From contig NZ_JACFRN010000006.1 in assembly GCF_016100975.1 (NCBI RefSeq), positions 60,855 to 124,854 of the forward strand: a DNA stretch of 64,000 nucleotides. The letters run 5' to 3'. This DNA comes from Lactobacillus sp. W8174 (lineage in GTDB: Bacteria; Bacillota; Bacilli; Lactobacillales; Lactobacillaceae). Shown here piece after piece: positions 58,301 through 64,000 of the stretch. A model generated the notes under the pieces. The model was given only the letters and a program-made list of their open reading frames with translations, had not been told where the DNA came from and did not search any database. The position numbers were made by a program, and so were the translations under genes. Positions within the stretch are counted from its first letter, which is position 1. Each line of letters begins with the position of its first letter.

Positions 58301-58948
58301 ATCACTTTGGCCAAAAACATCTAAAATTTCATCATCTGAGCCAATTCCAAGAGCCCTGACTAAAACTGTCAGAGGCAATTTACGAGTACGGTCAACGCGA
58401 ACATAAGATACATTTTTAGCATCAGTTTCATATTCAAGCCAGGCGCCACGGTTAGGAATTACGGTAGTACCAAAGATTTGACGGCCATTTTTATCATAAT
58501 CACCAGAATAATAGACACTTGGAGATCTAACCAGCTGGGAAACGATAACTCTTTCAGCACCATTAATAATAAATGAACCGGATTCAGTCATTAAAGGTAA
58601 ATCACCGAAGAAAACATCCTGAGTTTTGATTTCACCTGTTTTTTGATTGGTTAATTTTAAAGTCACGTGCATTGGAGCAGCATAAGTTGCATCATGGTCA
58701 CGTGCTTCGTCAACAGTATATTTTGGCTTTTGCAGTTTATAACCCAAATATTCCAGGGAAAGCTTACCTGAAAAGTCACTAATTGGCATAATATCGTCAA
58801 AAACGTCTTTAATACCCTCATCCAAAAACCATTGGTATGATTCGGTTTGAACATCTGTCAAATTAGGCAGGTCCAGCACTTCTTTAATGCGGGAAAAGCT
58901 ACGTCTTGTCCGATGTTTGCCAAAATTCACTACGTGTCCGTTTAACAA
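55310..58948 (-). CDS. rpoB: RNA polymerase beta subunit
   Basis: 1212 residues. Rifampicin-binding region [15 protein letters not shown] ... [13 protein letters not shown] retains the susceptible-type residues (Gln, Asp, His, Ser), so no rifampicin resistance is evident. Catalytic-site contacts in [17 protein letters not shown] and [20 protein letters not shown]-terminal tail acidic and Gln-rich ([10 protein letters not shown]). TTG start with AAAGGGTG upstream; a 6-bp hairpin overlaps that ribosome-binding site. First gene of rpoBC; its promoter was not clearly identified. Confidence 0.97.
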   Translation of the reverse strand: MLNGHVVNFGKHRTRRSFSRIKEVLDLPNLTDVQTESYQWFLDEGIKDVFDDIMPISDFSGKLSLEYLGYKLQKPKYTVDEARDHDATYAAPMHVTLKLTNQKTGEIKTQDVFFGDLPLMTESGSFIINGAERVIVSQLVRSPSVYYSGDYDKNGRQIFGTTVIPNRGAWLEYETDAKNVSYVRVDRTRKLPLTVLVRALGIGSDDEILDVFGQSDTLQFTLDKDVHKNPADSRVAEALKDIYERLRPGEPKTTDSSRSLLYARFFDPRRYDLAPVGRYKVNKKLSLKSRLYGQTLAETLADPDTGEIIAKKGTVVTHEVMDTLEKYLDRDDFKMVTYQPSQEGVLPDPINVQEIKVYSKVNPERVVKLISNGHIDKKVKYLTPADVLASINYFFLLQDEIGTTDDIDHLGNRRIRRVGELLQNQFRIGLARMERVVRERMSIQDPSTVTPQQLINIRPIVASIKEFFGSSQLSQFMDQHNPLGELTHKRRMSALGPGGLTRDRAGYEVRDVHYTQYGRLCPIETPEGPNIGLINSLATYAVINKYGFIETPYRRVSWKTHKVTNKIDYLTADVEDNYIIAGANTPLNPDGSFKDDLVLARHKEDNVEVSPDKIDYMDVIPKQVVSVASACIPFLENDDSNRALMGANQQRQAAPLINPHSCLVGTGMEYRAAHDSGAAVLAKAAGTVEYVDANTIRVRRDDSTLDKYTLEKYRRSNNSKSYNQTPNVNLGDKVEKGEVIANGPTMDHGELALGQNPVIAFMTWNMYNYEDAIMLSERLVKDDVYTSISIEDYESEARDTKLGPEEITRELPNVGEDALKDLDGQGIVRVGAEVHDGDILVGKVTPKGVTELSAEERLLHAIFGEKAREVRDTSLRVPHGGGGIVRDVKVYTRENGDELSPGVNTLVRVYIAQKRKIQVGDKMSGRHGNKGTVAAVVPEEDMPYLPDGTPVDICLNPMGVPSRMNIGQLLELHLGRAAANLGIHVATPVFDGASEDDVWDTVHKAGIDKDGKTVLYDGRTGEPFHNRVSVGIMHYLKLTHMVDDKIHARSIGPYSLVTQQPLGGKAQFGGQRFGEMEVWALEAYGAAYTLQEILTYKSDDVVGRVKAYEAIVKGERIPKPGVPESFRVLVKELQSLGLDIRVLDMNHKEIELRDMDDDSNEHLNIDTLSKMAEEQQRKKLAEETADSEDDETETEQSNVPVDQSDDDNKISQ

Positions 58949-58956
58949 GGAGAAAA

Positions 58957-58977
58957 CACCCTTTCTGTCAGAGAAAG
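58957..58977 (-). promoter_or_regulatory. Hairpin overlapping the rpoB ribosome-binding site
   Basis: CTTTCT (58961-58966) and AGAAAG (58972-58977) form a 6-bp stem with a 5-base loop; its 3' side in the mRNA is part of the AAAGGGTG Shine-Dalgarno (58957-58964) before the TTG start. Could limit rpoB translation. Confidence 0.4.
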
Positions 58978-59023
58978 CTAATATTACATTTTGATTACAA
59001 ATTCAAAAAGCCGGAATTTTATG

Positions 59024-59062
59024 CATAAAAAAGACAAAAACAACAAAAGTCGTTTTTGTCCT
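59024..59062 (-). terminator. Terminator after clpC
   Basis: Minus strand GACAAAAACGAC-TTTT-GTTGTTTTTGTC (59033-59060), one G-T pair, followed by TTTTTT. Confidence 0.85.
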
Positions 59063-59158
59063 TTATTATTTTGCTGGACAATAGATCAGCAAAATCCTGA
59101 AAATCAGCCTTTTAATCACGCATTACTATAACAAACTATTACAAGTGTGTCAATTAAT

Positions 59159-61654
59159 TTACTTCGCTCCTACTAAGTTATTTTCTTTATCAATATCAAA
59201 TTTTAAATGATTATGACTACAACCAATTTTAAGAATATCGCCACTAATAAGATCACCCTTGATTAACATTGTGGCAATTTCATCCTCAATATCCTTTTGA
59301 ATTGCACGTCGCAGCGGTCTTGCACCCATTTCAGGATTATAACCATCTTTTGCAATTTTATCGAGTGCTGCACGAGAAATTCTTAATTGAACTCCTTGTT
59401 TATGCAAACGATCTATTAGTTTACGAGTTAATAGAGTAACAATTTGACGTAATTGTTTTTGATTGAGTTCATCAAAAATGACTGTTTCGTCAATTCTATT
59501 CAAAAACTCAGGTCTAAAGAATTGCTTTAGTGCTTCGCGTACGCGATCCTGACGTAATTTTACTTGACTAGTATTATCAGCATTAAATCCTACAGCCTTA
59601 GTTTCAAATAGTGAACGGGATCCTAAATTAGAAGTCATAATAATAATAGTATTTTTAAAGTCTATTTTACGTCCTTTGGAATCAGTTAAAAAACCATCTT
59701 CCAAAACTTGTAACAGCAAATTAAATACATCTGGATGCGCCTTTTCTACTTCATCAAATAGTACGACCGAGTATGGATGCCGGCGAACCTGTTCAGTCAA
59801 CTGGCCGCCCTCATCATAGCCAACATAGCCCGGAGCAGAACCAATCAATTTACTATTAGCTATTTGATCCATATATTCAGACATATCAATTCTAATCAAA
59901 TTGTTTTCAGAACCAAATATGGCTGCGGCAATTGCTTTTGCCAATTCGGTTTTACCAACACCTGTCGGTCCCAAAAACAAGAAGGAACCAATCGGTCTAT
60001 TTTCATCTTTAATACCGCTGCGACTTCGCCTGACCGCCCTGCTGACAGCAGAAACTGCTTTGTCCTGACCAATGATGCGCTTATGTAAGTCTTTTTCCAA
60101 ATTGGCTAAGTGCTTAGTTTCATCCCGATTCATTTGGGTAACGGGAACACCGGTCCAATTAGAAACTACTTTAGCAACATCTTCAGGTTGAACTATAGCA
60201 CCTTTACTAGTTGATTCATCTAGCTTTGTTGTTAATTCATCTTGTCTTCTTTGCAAACTATTTTGTCTTTCCTGCAATTGAGCAGCTTTAGCAAAATTCT
60301 GGTTAACTGCAGCATGATTCTTTTCGCCAATGACTTTCTCGATTTGATCATTAAGTTGCAATAACTGATTGTTAGAACCTTTACCTGACTTAATCTTAAC
60401 CGCAGCACTTGCCTCATCAATTAAATCAATTGCCTTATCTGGTAAATAACGGTCAGAAATATAGCGGCTAGAAAGATCAATTGCATTTTCTAAAGCAGAA
60501 TGAGATATTTTTACATGATGAAATTTTTCGTATTTTGGTTTTAAGCCATCCAAAATTGCTAAAGTTTCAGCATGAGAAGGTTCATTTAACCTTACAATTT
60601 GGAACCGACGAGCTAAAGCCTGGTCCTTTTCGACATACTTTTGATACTCATCAAAAGTTGTTGCTCCAATCATTTGGATATCGCCACGCGCTAAAGATGG
60701 CTTTAAAATATTAGCTGCATCAATTGAGCCTTCAGCGCCACCGGCTCCAATCAAAGTATGCATTTCATCCACAAAAAGAATGATGTTGCCATTTGCAGTG
60801 ATTTCTTTAATGATTTTTTTCATGCGGTCTTCAAATTCACCACGGTATTTAGTGCCGGCAACAAGACCACCTAAGTCAAGTGACACCACTTGCTTTTTTA
60901 ATAAATCGTGTGGGACTTTTTTCGCAACAATTGCAGTTGCTATCGCTTCTGCCACTGCCGTTTTACCAACACCCGGTTCCCCAATTAAAACCGGATTATT
61001 TTTATTACGCCGGGATAAAATTTCAATAACTCGAGCTACTTCTCGATCTCGACCAATAACAGGATCTATTTCACCATTTTCAGCTCGTTCGTTTAAATTA
61101 ACTGAAACCTGATCAAGAGTTGGCGTACTTGAATTTTTATTAGTGCTTTCTTCAGTGCCATTAAAACTGGACCAGCTACTATCATCAGATTGATCACTGT
61201 TATCCATGTCTTGTTCGTCTTCACCTAAACTGTGTAAAATGTCATTACGCAAACCATCAAGATCAATATTTAAATTACGTAAGATTACAGATGCCAATAT
61301 TTGTTCATTGAGCACCATGCCTAACAGAATATGGCAGGTTCTAATCTTAGAGGAACCCTCACGTTCTGCTAAAGTGCCAGCATATGCCAAGACCATGCTG
61401 AGGCGCGGTGACATTTGCATGTAACTGGTTTTACCAGCTGAACCATAGCCTGTATAACGTTCAATTTCTTCACGAATCGCTTTCGGTGTTGCACCCCAGG
61501 CCCGCAAATTCTTGCCGGCTTCACCATCAGATTCAATTACCATCGCAAGTAGTACGTGTTCAGTACCAATTAAACGATGATGAAAATTCTGTGCTTGTTC
61601 ACGTGCAATTTCTAATACTTGATTTGCACTGGTTGTATAAGATTTTTTCATCAT
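59159..61654 (-). CDS. clpC: ATP-dependent Clp protease ATP-binding subunit ClpC
   Basis: 831 residues. Hsp100 unfoldase feeding ClpP. Two N-terminal Clp_N repeats (about 1-145), first AAA module with Walker A GEPGVGKT (225-232) and Walker B ILFVDE, a UVR-like middle segment [16 protein letters not shown], second module with [19 protein letters not shown] and the sensor MGARPLRR near the C-terminus. The usual mcsA-mcsB-ctsR partners are absent; clpC stands alone, as in several lactobacilli. AAAGGTGG precedes the ATG at 61654. Confidence 0.93.
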   Translation of the reverse strand: MMKKSYTTSANQVLEIAREQAQNFHHRLIGTEHVLLAMVIESDGEAGKNLRAWGATPKAIREEIERYTGYGSAGKTSYMQMSPRLSMVLAYAGTLAEREGSSKIRTCHILLGMVLNEQILASVILRNLNIDLDGLRNDILHSLGEDEQDMDNSDQSDDSSWSSFNGTEESTNKNSSTPTLDQVSVNLNERAENGEIDPVIGRDREVARVIEILSRRNKNNPVLIGEPGVGKTAVAEAIATAIVAKKVPHDLLKKQVVSLDLGGLVAGTKYRGEFEDRMKKIIKEITANGNIILFVDEMHTLIGAGGAEGSIDAANILKPSLARGDIQMIGATTFDEYQKYVEKDQALARRFQIVRLNEPSHAETLAILDGLKPKYEKFHHVKISHSALENAIDLSSRYISDRYLPDKAIDLIDEASAAVKIKSGKGSNNQLLQLNDQIEKVIGEKNHAAVNQNFAKAAQLQERQNSLQRRQDELTTKLDESTSKGAIVQPEDVAKVVSNWTGVPVTQMNRDETKHLANLEKDLHKRIIGQDKAVSAVSRAVRRSRSGIKDENRPIGSFLFLGPTGVGKTELAKAIAAAIFGSENNLIRIDMSEYMDQIANSKLIGSAPGYVGYDEGGQLTEQVRRHPYSVVLFDEVEKAHPDVFNLLLQVLEDGFLTDSKGRKIDFKNTIIIMTSNLGSRSLFETKAVGFNADNTSQVKLRQDRVREALKQFFRPEFLNRIDETVIFDELNQKQLRQIVTLLTRKLIDRLHKQGVQLRISRAALDKIAKDGYNPEMGARPLRRAIQKDIEDEIATMLIKGDLISGDILKIGCSHNHLKFDIDKENNLVGAK

Positions 61655-61684
61655 TGCACCACCTTTAAAAAATGACGTGTATAC

Positions 61685-61712
61685 ACTATAAACCTTTTTG
61701 ACAATTTGTAAA
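61685..61712 (-). promoter_or_regulatory. clpC promoter
   Basis: Minus strand TTTACA (61707-61712), 16-bp spacer, TATAGT (61685-61690). A TGTCAAA half-site lies in the spacer, and another in opposite orientation near 61740, but no full CtsR tandem repeat. Confidence 0.5.
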
Positions 61713-61759
61713 ATATTCTGTTTGCAGCAGAAATCTTAGTGTCAAAAAACTTTGCAATC

Positions 61760-62330
61760 ATTATATCAAATACAAGCAGTTCGTGCGACCCAATCCTTCT
61801 TTATTATTTAAATTAGAAATAATTTTTCAACAGAATACTTGTGCAAGAATCTTAGTGGGCTGTTATAACTTCCAAAAAACTAAAAATTCTCATACTAGCA
61901 AAAATAAATTACCAACATGAGAATGTAACTGCATATTATTGGGAAAACAGATATTGTACTCAGTTCTTAAAATACCTTTATATCAACGATTATAGCAATA
62001 ATTTCGACATATGAAGTCGATTTTAGCCTTTCCAGACGTATAAGATATTTCGTACATTGAAGAATACTAACCATTAAGTTAAAAAACTATAAAATAATTG
62101 ATTACAGCTGGTTATGCTAACAAATGTTGCCCTAATCTAAAAATAAATGTATTGTTTTCACCTAATAAAATTCAATATATTTATTTCCTTAAACTAGCTT
62201 TTATAACTGTTTTTTTATATTATTGCTTTGAGTATTCTAAATGGTTAGTGACAAGAATTTATACTCGAGAACTAAACAGAAGAAGTTATAATGCCAATAC
62301 GCTTCCTAAAGATAATGATAAAATTTGAAC
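61760..62330. other. AT-rich region between clpC and the Doc-like gene
   Basis: No well-supported gene. ATTCTCAT (61890-61897 approx.) and ATGAGAAT (61916-61923 approx.) form an 8-bp inverted repeat with a long loop. A 76-codon TTG-initiated frame at 62098-62328 has one hydrophobic stretch and a charged C-terminus but no ribosome-binding site; probably chance. Confidence 0.35.
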
Positions 62331-62346
62331 ATAATATAATTTTTAT

Positions 62347-63090
62347 ATGAGAAACAGTATGCAAAGATTTCACTATAAAAACCAAGAATATGATGGACTT
62401 GTAATTTTTCCTTTTGATCCCAACGCAAAAGATAATACAATGCAATTAAATGAATTTGCTGAAATAATTGGTGAAGGACTACTTACCAAAGAAAAGTGGA
62501 AACCAATACCTACCGAAAGCAATAGGAATAAGATAGTGCCAAATGAAGATGGTACATCAATTATGGAAATTCCAACTTTAAATGGTTTAAAGAAGTTACT
62601 GGCTATAGCTCAGCCGATAAGTTATTTAACAGTAAAACGAACTTGTGAACTAAACTTTAAATCTCAAGAAATTTTTAATGAAGAATCATATAGCGGTGAC
62701 TATTATTTAAAAGAGCCTGGCATAATTGAAAACTTATTATACAGAGTTGAGAATTCAATTGTTTTCGGAGAAAATCGTCTACCAACAATAATCACTAAAG
62801 CTGCTAGTCTATGGTATACAATCGCCAGATACCAGGCATTTAGCAATGGGAACAAAAGAACAGCTTTATTAGCAACTGTAGACTTTTTGCAAAATAATTT
62901 TTTGATCTTTAATTTAGGGCCAAAAACGGACTTAGAAAAACAGCTCTATAACGTTTCACTTAAAATTGCTAATGATGAGTATTCGGAAGAAAACGTCAAA
63001 TTATTTATTAAGGACCATGTTATAGTAGATTTTGATATGCTTAATTACCTTATAACTTACGTTCCACAGTTTAAAATAATAGACAGTTGA
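62347..63090 (+). CDS. Doc-like Fic-fold protein with an altered catalytic motif
   Basis: 247 residues. The C-terminal half has the Doc/Fic fold: ENLLYRVENSIVFGE (about 128-142), AASLWYTIARYQAFSNGNKRTAL (split here: Y162-Q163-A-F-S-N-G-N-K-R171) and LATVDFLQNN. Doc and Fic proteins need H-x-F-x-D/E-G-N-K-R; here His is Gln163 and the acidic residue is Asn167, so classical kinase or AMPylation activity is doubtful. The N-terminal 95 residues are an extension not found in the 126-residue P1 Doc. ATG at 62347, TATAAT ending at 62340; a second ATG at 62359. Followed 48 bp later by a small charged protein, a possible antitoxin-like partner. Confidence 0.75.
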   Translation: MRNSMQRFHYKNQEYDGLVIFPFDPNAKDNTMQLNEFAEIIGEGLLTKEKWKPIPTESNRNKIVPNEDGTSIMEIPTLNGLKKLLAIAQPISYLTVKRTCELNFKSQEIFNEESYSGDYYLKEPGIIENLLYRVENSIVFGENRLPTIITKAASLWYTIARYQAFSNGNKRTALLATVDFLQNNFLIFNLGPKTDLEKQLYNVSLKIANDEYSEENVKLFIKDHVIVDFDMLNYLITYVPQFKIIDS

Positions 63091-63138
63091 ATTTAATTGT
63101 GGTAGTTTGTAGAATTAGGAAGGTAGGAGGATAACATC

Positions 63139-63303
63139 ATGGAAAATAAATTTAGATTAATTTCTCCTTCTGAAGAACAAATCAGAAAATCATCTAGGCC
63201 TAGAAGTAAACAAGAAGAACAACTTATACATGAATATAGAAATAATCAGATTCAGAATAATAAACCTTTAATACGAGTTTTAAAAAGGTTGAGTAAAACT
63301 TAA
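63139..63303 (+). CDS. 54-residue charged protein downstream of the Doc-like gene
   Basis: ATG at 63139 with GGAGG 9 bases upstream, the best ribosome-binding site in this end of the window. Highly charged and Gln/Asn-rich (SEEQIRKSSRPRSKQEEQ, then HEYRNNQIQNN), no hydrophobic segment; likely partly disordered with a basic C-terminus (RVLKRLSKT). In its position it could be the antitoxin or partner of the Doc-like protein; order toxin-then-partner is opposite to phd-doc. Its stop codon abuts the inverted repeat of the IS, so the IS inserted right behind it or changed its 3' end. Confidence 0.65.
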   Translation: MENKFRLISPSEEQIRKSSRPRSKQEEQLIHEYRNNQIQNNKPLIRVLKRLSKT

Positions 63304-63305
63304 AT

Positions 63306-63333
63306 GGCTCTTTGTCAAATCCTGTTGATAGAG
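63306..63333. repeat. Putative terminal inverted repeat of the ISL3-family element
   Basis: GGCTCTTTGTCAAATCCTG followed by TTGATAGAGC: a sequence of the kind found at ISL3-family ends, 16 bp beyond the transposase stop (63349). The other end lies outside the window, so the repeat cannot be confirmed. Confidence 0.5.
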
Positions 63334-63348
63334 CTTAAATGAATAGAA

Positions 63349-64000
63349 TCAAGCAGCTAATAAACTGCTTGGTTCTTTTTCTTTTACCTTGTTTTCTGCT
63401 AATCTAATCCTGGTTAGCAGATTGTGGAAGTTGGCGTAGCCAAAAGCTGTGCGCTCAATTTGTTTAATCTTGCGATTGAAGCCCTCTAAGCAGCCGTTGG
63501 AATAATTCAATGTTATCCCGTTAATTACTGCTTTCAGGTTATGCTTAAAAGTTAACAGGGTTTAATGCATTTGCCAGCCAACTTCTTCTTTAGCATGAAT
63601 CACTTCTTTAATTGCCAGCGGATCATTGGCAGCCAAAGCTTCATAAAATGCCTGCAGCAGGTTGTAGGCATTAGTGAGCTCCGTGCTGCAGGTGATGCCT
63701 TCGTTGACTACCTGCTCTTGTGTCAGATTGTCTTTGCAATTCCAATTGTAATGCGGATGAATTTGGTCGAGTTCCTGGTACTTCTTGAGATACAGTTTCC
63801 AGGGTGCTTTAAGCAGTTGGTATTCTCTGCTAGTCTTTTTGAATTTCTTCATGACCTGCACGCGCAGGGAGTTGAAGGAGCGCGTAAGCATTTGTACCAT
63901 GTGAAAGCGATCAATCACAAGCTCAGCGTTGGGAAAGCATGCTCGTACAATGTCTTGATAGTAAAAATTCAGGTCCAGAGAAACTGTTTTGCCGCAGGCG
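63349..64000 (-). pseudogene. ISL3-family transposase, interrupted by a nonsense codon and cut by the window edge
   Basis: One continuous frame from the right edge to TGA at 63349-63351, broken only by TAA at 63562-63564. Residues before it: YQDIVRACFPNAELVIDRFHMVQML, matching the DDE segment of ISL3 transposases (D in VIDRFH). After it, in the same frame: TLLTFKHNLKAVINGITLNYSNGCLEGFNRKIK, the conserved N-G-x-x-E-G-x-N-x-x-I-K region with the catalytic Glu, and FGYANFHNLLTRIRLAEN. A CAA-to-TAA change would explain the stop. The truncated product loses the catalytic Glu, so this copy should be inactive. Confidence 0.85.

Noticed and set aside
55310..58948. Opposite-strand and alternate-frame ORFs across rpoB, rpoC, fusA and the ribosomal genes
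   Set aside because: They shadow highly conserved genes, lack ribosome-binding sites and show no motifs.
61680..61760. CtsR operator upstream of clpC
   Set aside because: Only single TGTCAAA-like half-sites on opposite strands; the tandem heptad repeat is not there.
62098..62328. 76-codon TTG-initiated frame
   Set aside because: No ribosome-binding site, no family resemblance, and ordinary length for chance in AT-rich sequence.

Overview
This is an AT-rich chromosomal segment from a lactic acid bacterium, most likely the genus Lactobacillus in the narrow sense (the acidophilus/delbrueckii/helveticus relatives, which include the bee-gut species). The grounds are gene content and order: PepC-type cysteine aminopeptidase, a galK-galT pair with class II GalT, infA directly after adk with no map gene between them, ecfA1-ecfA2-ecfT-truA-rplM-rpsI downstream of rplQ, a solitary ClpC, and an ISL3-type transposase. 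The species cannot be fixed from the sequence alone. No rRNA, tRNA or CRISPR array was seen.

Layout. 1-4.3 kb: the 5' part of dut, a small acetyltransferase-like gene, pepC, and a three-gene ABC transporter operon. 4.4-7.1 kb: galKT (Leloir pathway) with its own promoter and a CcpA-type cre site. 7.2-11.5 kb: a polynucleotide-kinase-like P-loop protein, two phosphoglycerate-mutase-fold proteins, a cation diffusion facilitator and a TauE/SafE exporter. 11.8-12.8 kb: an SdpR/SdpI-like pair behind a 40-bp palindrome, with sdpI split by a frameshift. 12.9-16.5 kb: a HAD-fold protein lacking its catalytic aspartates, a DJ-1/PfpI protein, a choloylglycine-hydrolase-family enzyme and a secreted protein. 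16.6-21.4 kb: a P-type ATPase with a long leader, and an operon of a SemiSWEET sugar transporter and an unrecognised 449-residue protein. 21.6-25.7 kb: a degenerate PadR-like ORF, an S66 peptidase, a MacAB-like ABC pair and a DUF6176-like protein.

25.8-27.9 kb is a decayed islet with a small ABC-2 export system. One side abuts the end of rpsI and the other carries a 47-bp, 41/47-identical copy of the rpsI 3' end. This is what an old site-specific integration at the rpsI 3' end would leave.

28-59 kb is core information-processing machinery, all on the minus strand: rplM-rpsI, truA, the energy-coupling module ecfA1-A2-T, the S10-spc-alpha ribosomal superoperon with secY and adk, then rpsL-rpsG-fusA, and rpoB-rpoC. 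A prepilin peptidase and an ECF substrate-binding subunit sit between the str and rpo operons; the latter presumably uses the ecfA1A2T module 19 kb away. 59-64 kb holds clpC, then an accessory end: a Doc-like protein whose catalytic histidine position is glutamine, a small charged protein that could be its partner, and an ISL3-family transposase interrupted by a nonsense codon and running off the window edge.

Start codons were moved from the longest ORF wherever a Shine-Dalgarno sequence clearly supported an internal start. All function calls are made from motifs and recalled family features; no database search was possible.
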